From NCBI GenBank assembly GCA_031290405.1, contig JAITNO010000191.1:1-14706 (forward strand): a stretch of 14,706 nucleotides of DNA, given 5' to 3'. Positions 7,406-14,706 of this stretch are shown one piece after another. Below the pieces are notes generated by a model. That model made no database searches, was not told where the DNA came from, and was given only the letters and a program-made list of their open reading frames with translations. The stretch is from Spirochaetaceae bacterium. GTDB lineage: Bacteria > Spirochaetota > Spirochaetia > Treponematales > Breznakiellaceae. The first letter of the stretch is position 1, and every line of letters begins with the position of its first letter. The position numbers and the translations under genes were made by a program.

Positions 7406-7871
7406 AGTCGATGTGGCGGCCTCTGGAGCTCCCCTGCCCGCTTGGGCGCAGAGGGCGGAAACCTTTATGGTAAAGACGCTGGAAAAGCTGGACCGTCATA
7501 ACTGGGATGTTTCCATACTGTTCTGCAATGACGCGTTTATTCGGGAATTGAACGGACGATACCGAAACAAAGACGAAGCGACGGATGTGCTTTCGTTTCC
7601 TTTAGGCGAGACGGTAAACGAAGACGGGGAGGATCGCCACATACCCGGAGACATTGTTATCTCGCTTGAAAGCCTGACGGAAAACGCCCGACGCTTTAAC
7701 GTAAGCGAGGATGAGGAACTCCGCCGTCTTTTGATTCACGGCATTCTGCATCTTAACGGGTTTAATCACGCTATAGACGATATAAGCGCCGAAGCGCTCC
7801 GCGTGGAGCCCATGCTGGCGTTGCAGGAAAAAATTATCAGGGAACTGTCCGGGGATGCAATTATATGTTAG
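7398..7871 (+). CDS. ybeY: Endoribonuclease YbeY (16S rRNA maturation factor)
   Basis: YbeY is a zinc-dependent metalloprotein involved in 16S rRNA 3'-end maturation and ribosome quality control. The 157-residue length is typical. The zinc signature HGxLHLxGFxH is intact with H114, H118 and H124 (HGILHLNGFNH). Upstream, NxxYRNKDEATDVLSFP at about 52-68 is the other family hallmark, and GDIVIS is at 84-89. The ATG lies inside the end of the HD-hydrolase gene (8-nt overlap); AAAGG at 7384-7388, 9 nt away, may serve as the ribosome binding site. Its position next to phoH is the widely conserved arrangement, which supports both assignments. Confidence 0.96.
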   Translation: MNRVDVAASGAPLPAWAQRAETFMVKTLEKLDRHNWDVSILFCNDAFIRELNGRYRNKDEATDVLSFPLGETVNEDGEDRHIPGDIVISLESLTENARRFNVSEDEELRRLLIHGILHLNGFNHAIDDISAEALRVEPMLALQEKIIRELSGDAIIC

Positions 7872-7911
7872 AAGCGTCCTGGATGCGTTCAACAAAAATA
7901 GGGGACTTGTT

Positions 7912-8691
7912 ATGATGGAAAAGAATTTCTTTAAAAGATTATTCAGAAAGAAAGGCGATCCTATTCAGGATTATGGGTCTCTTGAAACAGAGAAACAGGA
8001 GATGATACGCGGCATTATTGGATTCGGAGAGACGACGGTAAAAGAAATTATGGTGCCGCGTATCGACACGGTGTTTCTTCAATCCGACATCCCTAAGGAT
8101 GACATATTAAAAATTATCGCGAACAGCGAACATTCGCGTTTTCCGGTCTATAAAAACACAACCGACAATGTTATTGGCATCGTGTATGTAAAAGACATAC
8201 TAAAAAAATTGGTTACCAAGAATGATTTTGAAATTGAAGAGGTTTTGCATAAGCCGTTTTTCGTTCCCGAATCCAAACACATTGACGAATTATTCCATGA
8301 GTTTCAGTCGCAGCACGTACATATTGCGATTGTCGTTGACGAGTATGGCGGTATGTCGGGCATTGTGAGCCTGGAAGACATACTCGAAGAGATTGTCGGC
8401 GACATACAGGATGAATTTGACAACGAAAAAGAAGATATTGTCAAATTAAACGACAGCGTGTGGCTTTGCGACGCCCGCGTTAACTTGGAAGACCTCGCGA
8501 AAAGCATCAACATTGAATTGCCGGTCGATGAGTTTGACACGCTCGGCGGCTTTGTCTTTGACCTTTTTGGGAAGATCCCCGCGAAAAACGAAAAGGTCCA
8601 CTACAACAACCTGATTTTTATCATTCATGACATGGATGGTAGAAAGATAAACAGCATTAAACTCATTATGCAGAAGGAAACTGAACAGTAG
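7912..8691 (+). CDS. tlyC: TlyC/CorC-family CBS-domain protein
   Basis: This 259-residue soluble protein has two CBS domains and a C-terminal CorC_HlyC (transporter-associated) domain. The first CBS pair begins at MVPRIDTVFL (47-56) and includes RFPVYKN; the second covers about 112-168 with VDEYGGMSGIVSLEDILEEIVGDI; the C-terminal domain runs from about 180 with the DTLGGFVFDLFGKIP motif. There is no N-terminal DUF21 membrane domain, so it is the short CorC/TlyC form often annotated as hemolysin C or a Mg/Co efflux regulator; its biochemical role is uncertain. I start at ATG 7912 (GGGGA at 7901-7905, 6 nt before). An upstream in-frame ATG at 7855 would add 19 residues and overlap ybeY. The first codons are noticeably AT-rich: by hand count 7921-7980 is 19/60 GC. 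Confidence 0.92.
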   Translation: MMEKNFFKRLFRKKGDPIQDYGSLETEKQEMIRGIIGFGETTVKEIMVPRIDTVFLQSDIPKDDILKIIANSEHSRFPVYKNTTDNVIGIVYVKDILKKLVTKNDFEIEEVLHKPFFVPESKHIDELFHEFQSQHVHIAIVVDEYGGMSGIVSLEDILEEIVGDIQDEFDNEKEDIVKLNDSVWLCDARVNLEDLAKSINIELPVDEFDTLGGFVFDLFGKIPAKNEKVHYNNLIFIIHDMDGRKINSIKLIMQKETEQ

Positions 8692-9537
8692 GTGCGCCGT
8701 CTTATAAATACATCGGAACTTATTCCGGCAATATCGAATTTGATTATTGACGCGTGTTGCAATCTTAACGACGATCAGATGTGTTCGCTGGAAAATGCGC
8801 TGCAAAAAGAAGAATCGCCCTATGGGAAAGACGCTCTTGAGATCATCCTTAAGAATGCCGCCGTCGCAAAAAAAGAACGGATTCCATGCTGCCAAGACAC
8901 GGGAACCTGCGTAATTTTTATGAACGTCGGCCAGGAGATTTCCTGGACGGGCGAACCGCTTGCAAACGCCGTGAATGAAGCCGTCCGAAAGGGTTACACC
9001 GAAGGCTTCCTGCGGAAATCCATCGTGCGGGATCCGCTTGACAGGGTAAACACCGGGGACAATGCTCCTGCGGTGTTGCATACGGAAATCGTACCGGGCG
9101 ATGGGCTTGCCATTACCGTGCTGCCGAAAGGCGGCGGCAGCGAAAACATGAGCGTTTTTGCCACGCTGCTCCCCTCAGGCGGCGAAGACGCGATACAAGG
9201 CTTTGTGTTAAAGGCGGTCGAGGCGGCCGGCGGCAACCCCTGCCCCCCCGTCATTTTGGGGATAGGCTTGGGCGGCACCATGGATTACTGCGCGTTGCTT
9301 GCAAAAAAAGCCCTGCTCCGTTCTGTGGGGGAGCGGAATAAAAATCCCCGCTATGCGGCGTTGGAAGAACAATTGCTTTCGGCGATTAACGATTTGGGAA
9401 TAGGGCCGCTGGGAATGGGCGGCAGAATTACCGCGCTTGACGTGCATATACAAGAATATCCTTGCCATGTTACCGCGTTGCCCATAGCGCTTAATTTTCA
9501 ATGCCACGCGGCGCGTCATAAGAGCATTACATTATGA
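8692..9537 (+). CDS. Class I fumarate hydratase / tartrate dehydratase, alpha subunit
   Basis: This is the iron-sulfur-binding alpha subunit of a two-subunit hydro-lyase that interconverts fumarate and L-malate, or dehydrates a related acid such as L-tartrate. Three cysteines lie where the [4Fe-4S] cluster is held in this family: C67 in CQDTGT, C184 in PCPPVILGIGLGG and C271 in NFQCHAARH. The LPKGGGSENMS motif is also intact. The 281-residue length matches TtdA-type subunits. Translation begins at a GTG touching the TAG of the preceding gene (zero gap), with GAAGGAA about 12 nt upstream, so coupling is likely. The beta subunit follows after 16 nt. Sequence alone cannot separate fumarase from tartrate dehydratase; fumarase is the more common assignment for such pairs. 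Confidence 0.94.
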   Translation: MRRLINTSELIPAISNLIIDACCNLNDDQMCSLENALQKEESPYGKDALEIILKNAAVAKKERIPCCQDTGTCVIFMNVGQEISWTGEPLANAVNEAVRKGYTEGFLRKSIVRDPLDRVNTGDNAPAVLHTEIVPGDGLAITVLPKGGGSENMSVFATLLPSGGEDAIQGFVLKAVEAAGGNPCPPVILGIGLGGTMDYCALLAKKALLRSVGERNKNPRYAALEEQLLSAINDLGIGPLGMGGRITALDVHIQEYPCHVTALPIALNFQCHAARHKSITL

Positions 9538-9553
9538 GAGAGGAGGCGGGGGA

Positions 9554-10123
9554 ATGATGGGGCAGGGGAAGACAGCGTCGCTTAGAACGCCTCTTTCGGG
9601 CGAGGCGCTAACTTTGCTACGGGCGGGGGACGTCGTCGAACTAAGCGGGGAAATCATAACGGCGCGAGACGCGGCGCACAAGCGGATTGTAGACGCGCTT
9701 GCCGGGAATAAAGCTCTTCCGGTTGATTTACAAGGAAAGATACTCTTTTACGCTGGTCCGTGCCCCGCAAAACCCTCACAGATCATCGGCTCCATCGCGC
9801 CTACAACGTCTTTCCGCATGGACGCGTTTTTGGAAGAGGTCTACAAACAGGGAGTCTCCGCGACGATCGGCAAAGGCCCCCGGACGGCGGCGGCGGCGGC
9901 ATTGTGCGCGCAGTATAAACGGGTATATTTTTTAAGTTACGGCGGCGCCGCGGCGCTCATCTCGAAGCAGGTAAAACGGTGCGCGGTTCTGGCATACGAA
10001 GATTTGGGGGCGGAATCGATGAAGGCTCTCGAAATGGAAAATATGCGCCTTGTCGTCGGCATAGACGCTCAGGGACGCGTCTTTGAAACGGAACAGACGG
10101 CGAAGTATCGGCGAGGAGGATAA
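9554..10123 (+). CDS. Class I fumarate hydratase / tartrate dehydratase, beta subunit
   Basis: This 189-residue protein corresponds to the C-terminal domain of single-chain class I fumarases and completes the enzyme with the gene just upstream. Recognisable motifs are the opening LRTPLSGEALTLLRAGDVVELSGEI, then RDAAHKR at 39-45, YAGPCPAKP at 66-74, IGSIAPTTSFRMD at 78-90 and IGKGPR at 105-110. The start is firm: AGGAGG at 9541-9546 sits 7 nt before the ATG. It ends 3 nt before the next start codon. Confidence 0.94.
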   Translation: MMGQGKTASLRTPLSGEALTLLRAGDVVELSGEIITARDAAHKRIVDALAGNKALPVDLQGKILFYAGPCPAKPSQIIGSIAPTTSFRMDAFLEEVYKQGVSATIGKGPRTAAAAALCAQYKRVYFLSYGGAAALISKQVKRCAVLAYEDLGAESMKALEMENMRLVVGIDAQGRVFETEQTAKYRRGG

Positions 10124-10126
10124 ACA

Positions 10127-11224
10127 TTGTTTAAGTATTTTTTGCTCATTTTTTTAGCGGCATCGTTTTACATAGCGAACAGAGTAGTATCCGTCGCCAA
10201 AATAAATTCGCGCTTAAAGTATGTCGTCTACGCGCTCTTTCTTATCGCAGGATTGATATGCGTCGCCGTTTTTTTAGGCAGAAGGCAAAGCGCCGGTTTT
10301 ATTGCATTCCTTACCCCGCTCGGCTACATCATCATGGGGATATGGGCAATCACCCTTTCGTTCTGCATTGTCAACGAGGCTCTTAACCTTGTCATGCTGG
10401 TCTTTAAGATAAAGAACTTCCGCCATTACTCCACACTCGTCTGTTTAATCGTCTGCGTGGCTTCTTCGCTGTGGTCAATCGTGAACGCCGGTTGTATCTT
10501 GCGCGTCAAAGAAGTGGACATTGCCGTCCCCGCATTGAACAAACGTTCCCTGACGATAGCGGCGATTTCGGACGTGCACATCAATGACTCAACGGACCCT
10601 AAAGATATCGTCAGGCTGTTTGAAAAGACGGCGTCGTTGCAGGCTGATATGATCGTCATCATAGGGGATCTTATCGACGTTGACATCGTGAAAGACGACG
10701 CGTATAAACGCTATGGCTTTGACGCGCTGCACGCGAAATACGGCGTCTTCGCGGTAAGCGGCAATCACGATTATTACACCGGCTTGCCAATATTTTCCGA
10801 GCTTTGCCGAAAAACCGGCATCGTCATGTTGCAGAATGAAAGCGTTTTGATAGATGAAACCATCATCGTTGCCGGAGTCAACGACGTCGATTGGAGGAAC
10901 ACAGAGGCCATCCAAAGCGCCTTTTCCTCCGCCCGCAAGGACCTCCCCGTTCTCTTTCTAAGCCACAGACCCGAATCGTTTGACATCGTACAGAACATAC
11001 CGGATCATGCCATCATACAGCTTTCGGGGCACACGCACGCGGGGCAGATTCCGCCTGTGGAAATTGCGCGGCGGTTTTTTATGAAGTACAACTACGGCCT
11101 GTATCATGCGGAAAACGCCGTTCTCTATATTAGTTCTGGGGCGCGGTGGTGGGGGCCGCCCATGCGCTTTGGAAATGTTGGAGAGATAGCGCTCATCACC
11201 CTGGGAGGGGAGGCGCAACGATGA
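10127..11224 (+). CDS. Membrane-anchored metallophosphoesterase (YkuE/YaeI-like)
   Basis: This 365-residue protein has an N-terminal membrane region of four predicted helices (about 3-20, 31-50, 60-85 and 103-122) and a calcineurin-type phosphoesterase domain from about residue 145. The metal-binding signatures are all present: D149-H151 (SDVH), GDLIDVD, GNHD (N213-D215), LSHRPE and GHTHAGQ (301-307). Relatives of this architecture are often called YkuE or YaeI, and some act on UDP-diacylglucosamine in lipid A synthesis; the substrate here is unknown. Start: TTG at 10127 with GAGGAGGA at 10113-10120 ahead of it. No in-frame ATG occurs until well inside the membrane region, so the TTG is well supported. 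The stop overlaps the next gene's ATG (ATGA). Confidence 0.88.
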   Translation: MFKYFLLIFLAASFYIANRVVSVAKINSRLKYVVYALFLIAGLICVAVFLGRRQSAGFIAFLTPLGYIIMGIWAITLSFCIVNEALNLVMLVFKIKNFRHYSTLVCLIVCVASSLWSIVNAGCILRVKEVDIAVPALNKRSLTIAAISDVHINDSTDPKDIVRLFEKTASLQADMIVIIGDLIDVDIVKDDAYKRYGFDALHAKYGVFAVSGNHDYYTGLPIFSELCRKTGIVMLQNESVLIDETIIVAGVNDVDWRNTEAIQSAFSSARKDLPVLFLSHRPESFDIVQNIPDHAIIQLSGHTHAGQIPPVEIARRFFMKYNYGLYHAENAVLYISSGARWWGPPMRFGNVGEIALITLGGEAQR

Positions 11225-12348
11225 TGAAGATAGGCGTTGACACGTTTACCTGCAACGTCGGCAGCTCGGGGGGGGCGTATCTGACGCAGCTGTTGAAGCG
11301 CATCCCTCCTTCGGGCATTCTCTATGAACTGTTCGGCTGGGAATTCGACCGCTTTGCCTTCACCAACCTATCGGAGAAGATTGATTTCATCCCCGTCGGG
11401 AAGATCAGCGGCAAGACGGCAAACTCCCTGTGGCATTATTTTAAGTTTCCTCAGTTTGCCGCGCTGCGAAACTTTAACATTTGTTTTTTTCCGGCGGCGC
11501 ACCGCCGTCTGCCGAATAAGTTCCCCTGTTTTTCGATTGGGACGGTGCACGACATGGCCGCCTATTGGGGGACGCGAAAGACGAGGGAGCATCTTGGCGC
11601 CCTCCTCCGCGTGATCCTTCCTGATTCCCTGCGGAAGCTGGACCGGGTGATTGCGGTAAGCACGTGGGTTAAACAAGAGCTTATCGAAAAAGTAAACGTC
11701 CGCGAGTCGCGCATCGAAGTCATACCCAACGGCGTCGACGCTTCGATATACTATCCGCGTCCTACGGAATCAGACAGCCTTGTATTGACGCAGCCGTTTA
11801 GTTTCAAGAGGCCCTACATCCTTTACACGGCGCGCCTCCATCATCCGATAAAGAACCATATAACGTTGATTAAGGCGTTTGAAATATTTAAAGAGAGAAC
11901 AAAGTATCCGCACCGGCTGGTATTTGCCGGCTCCGACGACCACGGTGCTGAGCGCATTAAAATGGACGCCCTGTCTTCGAGATACCGCAACGACATTTTC
12001 TTTGCCGGCAATTTCCCGGCAAACAATCTGCCTAAACTCTATGCGGCGGCGGATTTTGTGGTCATTCCTTCGCATTACGAGGGGTTTGGGTCGGGGGCCG
12101 TCGAGGCGATGGCGTCCGGCGTTCCCGTCGCCTGCGCGCGCGCCGCCGCCCTGCCGGAAACGGCGGAGCACGCCGCGCTCTATTTCGAGCCCTTCGACGC
12201 CGAAGACATGGCGGACCGCATGGTGGCCCTCGCCACCGACGATGTTTTGCACGCAAAGCTTGTTGCGACGGGGATCGAACGGGCAAAACTCTTTAGCTGG
12301 GATTCCTGCGCCGAGCAGACGCTCAAGATTCTCCACGACGAGGGGTGA
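11221..12348 (+). CDS. Glycosyltransferase, GT4 family
   Basis: This GT-B-fold glycosyltransferase of 375 residues transfers a sugar from an activated donor, probably in envelope polysaccharide or glycolipid assembly. The N-terminal acceptor domain starts with a glycine-rich loop (NVGSSGGAYL). The C-terminal donor domain carries RVIAVSTWVKQEL, IPNGVDASIYYP, LVFAGSDD and the EX7E motif: E287 in HYEGFG and E295 in GAVEAMASG. The start is ATG 11221, overlapping the preceding stop by 4 nt, with AGGGGAGG at 11206-11213; an in-frame upstream start at 11146 would lie within the phosphoesterase gene and has no site. Sugar and acceptor cannot be told from sequence. It ends the + strand unit. Confidence 0.9.
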   Translation: MMKIGVDTFTCNVGSSGGAYLTQLLKRIPPSGILYELFGWEFDRFAFTNLSEKIDFIPVGKISGKTANSLWHYFKFPQFAALRNFNICFFPAAHRRLPNKFPCFSIGTVHDMAAYWGTRKTREHLGALLRVILPDSLRKLDRVIAVSTWVKQELIEKVNVRESRIEVIPNGVDASIYYPRPTESDSLVLTQPFSFKRPYILYTARLHHPIKNHITLIKAFEIFKERTKYPHRLVFAGSDDHGAERIKMDALSSRYRNDIFFAGNFPANNLPKLYAAADFVVIPSHYEGFGSGAVEAMASGVPVACARAAALPETAEHAALYFEPFDAEDMADRMVALATDDVLHAKLVATGIERAKLFSWDSCAEQTLKILHDEG

Positions 12349-12560
12349 GGGATCTCCAGTCTCTGTGCCTCCGCGTGGGGTTTCTCCCCGACCTCAGCGT
12401 GAGGCCTTCCTCCACGCCCCCCTTCTGGAAGCCGCTGGCCATTCCGACATGGGTCATTCGCAATGGGCTTAACAAACGCTGTGCAGGACGCAGACACGAA
12501 CTTTGCCACCTACCCCGCTACCGGCAACGCCAACGGCGCGCTCAGCGCGGTCTGGTTGCC
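12349..12560. other. Non-coding/degenerate stretch after the glycosyltransferase
   Basis: I find no convincing gene here. An open frame from GTG 12345 crosses the region, but the protein it gives has no recognisable content before about residue 70. A minus-strand segment near 12358-12380 reads CACGCGGAGGCACAGAG and resembles short GAGGCACAGAG-type intergenic repeats I recall from other bacteria; this is weak. No clear intrinsic terminator is visible for the upstream unit. Confidence 0.4.
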
Positions 12561-12815
12561 GCAAAAGCCACAAGGCAGCTCCGCAGATTTGACGATCTGC
12601 TGCGGCGTTGCCCCCTTGGCGAGGCGACCAACGCGGTTTTTGAGGCCGCCGTGAACATTCATGCCGACCTTAAAAGCAAAGGCCGCATCTGCAACGACAT
12701 GGACATCCTCATCGCCGCCTTTTGCCAAACTTACGACCTGACGCTGGTGACCAACAACACCCGCCATTTCAAGAACATCGCCAGCCTGACGCTCGTGGAC
12801 TGGTCGATAGCGTAA
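12561..12815 (+). pseudogene. VapC-type PIN toxin remnant (C-terminal half)
   Basis: About 85 codons match the second half of a VapC/PIN ribonuclease: RRFDDLLRR, then an ADLKSKGR helix, NDMDILIAA with the conserved acidic residue, and TLVTNNTRHFKNI followed by LTLVDW. The N-terminal half, including the first catalytic Asp (usually in an LDTN-type motif), is missing from this frame. A DTN triplet in another frame near 12495 is not surrounded by PIN-like sequence. No VapB antitoxin gene is present on either side. The protein would lack a complete active site. The frame is open back to GTG 12345, so an expressed open frame is not excluded, but a decayed toxin is the better reading. Confidence 0.75.
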
Positions 12816-12854
12816 GAACACAAATAATGCTTAACTCCAGACGGGGACTGTCCA

Positions 12855-13652
12855 TCATATCACCCAATCAGGCGGCGGCGCGGCAATGATGTTCTGCAGT
12901 ATTTTCAATATTTGTTTACGCAGCGCGATAAAGGTATCGCCGCTGCGGCTGCGTTCCTTGCCCAAATCAATGTCAACGATGTGGGCAAGCTGGCCCGGAC
13001 GCGGCGACATCACCACGATGCGCTCGCTTAAATAAAGCGCCTCCTCAACATCGTGCGTTACCATCACAAAGGTTGCCGCCGTTTTTTTCCAGATTGAAAG
13101 CAACTGGTTCTGCAGTTCAATGCGCTTAAAGGCATCCAGCGCGGCAAGCGGCTCGTCGAGGAGCAGCACCTTCGGCTCGTTAATGAGCGCCCGTATTATC
13201 GCCACACGCTGCGCCATGCCGCCGGATAGCTGGTGGGGGTAGGTTTTTCCAAAACCGTTAAGCCCTATCATGTTGATATAATCTTTTATGCTGTCTTTTT
13301 TAACGTCGTATTGCTTACGCGCGCGAAGGCCGGTAGCGACATTTTCTTCCACCGTGTTCCACGGAAAGAGCGTCGGCTGCTGAAATATATAGCCGCGCTC
13401 AAAGCCGGGGCCTGAAATTGCGCGCCCTTCAAAGAGCAGTTTGCCTTCCTCCGGTTTATCGAGGCCGGCGATAAGGCGGAGCAGCGTCGTTTTACCGCAG
13501 CCTGAAGGCCCGATAAACGTGATGAACTCGCCCTTTTTAATTTCAAGATTGATATTTTTTAACGCATAGATGCGATTGCCGTTTACATCAAGATAGATTC
13601 GGTCAACATTCTGTATCGCAATCAATGTCTCGCCGTTAGCAATCATATTCAT
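12855..13652 (-). CDS. ABC transporter ATP-binding protein, NitT/TauT (SsuB-like) family
   Basis: This is the nucleotide-binding subunit that powers import through the permease encoded immediately upstream. All motifs are intact in 265 residues: Walker A GPSGCGKT (48-55), Q-loop FQQPTLFPW (from 90), signature LSGGMAQR (142-149), Walker B VLLLDEP (162-168), D-loop ALD and switch H200 (VTHD). The MSPRPGQL stretch near the C-terminus is typical of SsuB/TauB/NrtD proteins. The start codon overlaps the permease stop (ATGA), so the two are translationally coupled. The family imports sulfonates, taurine, nitrate, riboflavin or thiamine precursors; nothing here identifies the substrate. Confidence 0.94.
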   Translation of the reverse strand: MNMIANGETLIAIQNVDRIYLDVNGNRIYALKNINLEIKKGEFITFIGPSGCGKTTLLRLIAGLDKPEEGKLLFEGRAISGPGFERGYIFQQPTLFPWNTVEENVATGLRARKQYDVKKDSIKDYINMIGLNGFGKTYPHQLSGGMAQRVAIIRALINEPKVLLLDEPLAALDAFKRIELQNQLLSIWKKTAATFVMVTHDVEEALYLSERIVVMSPRPGQLAHIVDIDLGKERSRSGDTFIALRKQILKILQNIIAAPPPDWVI

Positions 13653-14695
13653 CGCACGATACCCCTCTGCCAGCGCAAGGTGTTTGAGCGTATCGCGTTT
13701 ATGATTGCGATGATAATAGAAAATTCAAGCGCGATGATGATGATCGCGGCATATACCTTTGAATAATTGCCCCAGCCCTTTGCCCAGTTAATGTAGAAGC
13801 CCAGTCCCGCCTTCGCGCCGACCATCTCGGACACTATCAGCGTGGTAAATGAAAACGCCGTCGCCGTCATGATGCCGGTGAACATACTCGGCATCGCGTT
13901 GGGTATCGCCACCTTGAACAATAAAAATTTATTGTCCGCGCCGAGCGTCTTTGCCGCTTCAAAATACGAGACCGGCGTCGCCAATATCCCGCTTGCCGCC
14001 ATTGATGAAACGGGAAACCACGACGATATAAAAATTAAAAAAAGCCCCGTCGTAAAACTGTTGGGGAACACCATCAGCGCGATGGGCAGCCACGCGACGG
14101 CGGGAATGATGCCGCTTACCCTGATGACCGGCGACAGCCAGTAATCCCACTGTTTCGACCAGCCTATGCAGGCGCCGGTAACAATGCCCAGCGTGGTGCC
14201 TAAAATTAAACCCGCCGCAAAGAGCCTGAAGGAATAGGCCATGCTTACCAGTAACAGGATGCGGTCATCAAACATCACCGTAACAATTTCTGAAAATCCC
14301 GGACAGTAGGGGATGGGTAGTATTCTGCTCTTTGCGGTGAGTAGATCCCAAACAGCAAGAATGATACCCGCCGCAAAAATAAATTGCGCCTTATGATATA
14401 ATTTTTTTCTTTTACGCGGTTTGTCTTTATAGAAAAAATATAAAAAAATAAACACCGCTATAAACACTATCAAAACAATATGGTACAAGTTTCGCCTGAT
14501 AAACGATTCCGCCCTGCTTAACTCCGAGACATTCCGCAGATAAAGCGCGTTCGGCTCGGAAGGAACGAAGATACCCACGGCAAGAGATGCGGCAAACGAG
14601 AGTATCGAAGCCCAAAACCAAATCTCGGAAGGCGTCTTCCAATACACCGCCTCCGCCGCGATGAGCGGCGCCTCATACCATTTTTGTTTTGACAT
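13649..14695 (-). CDS. ABC transporter permease, NitT/TauT (SsuC-like) family, with extended N-terminus
   Basis: This inner-membrane permease pairs with the ATPase encoded downstream. The C-terminal about 230 residues are a standard BPD_transp_1 domain with SGIIPAVAWLPIALMVF (194-210) and the EAA loop (EAAKTLGA from 246, followed by IP at 264-265) that docks on the ATPase. At 348 residues it is longer than the usual 250-280. Two additional hydrophobic segments (about 26-44 and 70-88), with a basic KDKPRKRKK stretch at 90-98, precede the helix at about 103-119 that corresponds to the normal first helix. The ATG at 14695 is preceded on the minus strand by a TAA at 14699-14701, which could end another operon member, perhaps the substrate-binding protein, beyond the window. 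No strong ribosome binding site is visible in the few bases available. Confidence 0.9.
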   Translation of the reverse strand: MSKQKWYEAPLIAAEAVYWKTPSEIWFWASILSFAASLAVGIFVPSEPNALYLRNVSELSRAESFIRRNLYHIVLIVFIAVFIFLYFFYKDKPRKRKKLYHKAQFIFAAGIILAVWDLLTAKSRILPIPYCPGFSEIVTVMFDDRILLLVSMAYSFRLFAAGLILGTTLGIVTGACIGWSKQWDYWLSPVIRVSGIIPAVAWLPIALMVFPNSFTTGLFLIFISSWFPVSSMAASGILATPVSYFEAAKTLGADNKFLLFKVAIPNAMPSMFTGIMTATAFSFTTLIVSEMVGAKAGLGFYINWAKGWGNYSKVYAAIIIIALEFSIIIAIINAIRSNTLRWQRGIVR

Positions 14696-14706
14696 CGCTT
14701 TACCGC

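Noticed and set aside
11146..11220. Upstream in-frame start extending the glycosyltransferase by 25 codons
   Set aside because: The extension lies within the phosphoesterase gene in another frame and has no ribosome binding site; ATG 11221 has a strong one and a standard ATGA overlap.
12383..12395. GGGG-TTTCT-CCCC hairpin as terminator of the eight-gene unit
   Set aside because: The stem is only 4 bp and no T-run follows, so it does not meet the usual criteria.
12832..12850. Possible REP-like fragment around GACGGGGACTGTCC between the vapC remnant and the ABC operon
   Set aside because: Only a 4-bp symmetric core (GGAC-T-GTCC) is visible in one copy, and no transposase is nearby; too weak to call without a genome-wide repeat search.

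Overview
The window is bacterial chromosomal DNA with tightly packed, intact housekeeping genes. GC content is high overall but uneven: ileS and the histidine gene are clearly GC-rich, while the CBS-domain gene near 8 kb is much more AT-rich. No rRNA, tRNA, CRISPR array, phage gene or insertion sequence was seen. The lineage cannot be fixed from the sequence alone. A eukaryote-like type 2 isoleucyl-tRNA synthetase and the order phoH, HD-hydrolase, ybeY, CBS/TlyC would fit a spirochaete (Treponema-like) or a related deep-branching Gram-negative, but this is an inference.

Layout. (1) 100-3234 (+): type 2 ileS with a strong ribosome binding site. (2) 3235-3452: a convergent intergenic region holding a five-unit tandem array of a 14-nt palindrome repeated every 21 bp, then a GC-rich hairpin. 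(3) 3453-4754 (-): one polypeptide fusing HisA, HisI and HisE, which are three consecutive steps of histidine synthesis. It has a recognisable sigma70-type promoter so close to the ATG that the mRNA should be nearly leaderless. (4) 4936-12348 (+): eight genes with overlaps or very short gaps, likely one transcription unit: phoH, a PgpH-like membrane HD phosphodiesterase, ybeY, a TlyC/CorC CBS protein, the two subunits of an iron-sulfur fumarase/tartrate dehydratase, a membrane-anchored metallophosphoesterase and a GT4 glycosyltransferase. (5) 12349-12854: a degraded region with the C-terminal half of a VapC-type PIN toxin and no antitoxin. (6) 12855-14695 (-): ATPase and permease of a NitT/TauT (SsuBC-like) ABC importer. 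The permease has an extra N-terminal membrane region, and the operon continues beyond the right edge.

How the genes fit together. phoH and ybeY belong to the conserved RNA-quality/ribosome-maturation neighbourhood, to which the HD phosphodiesterase (probably cyclic di-AMP turnover) and the CBS protein are commonly linked. Here the cluster has been extended by a TCA-cycle enzyme and two probable envelope enzymes. No clearly new multi-gene system is present. The features most worth following up are the HisA-HisI-HisE fusion and the 21-bp palindrome array beside it.
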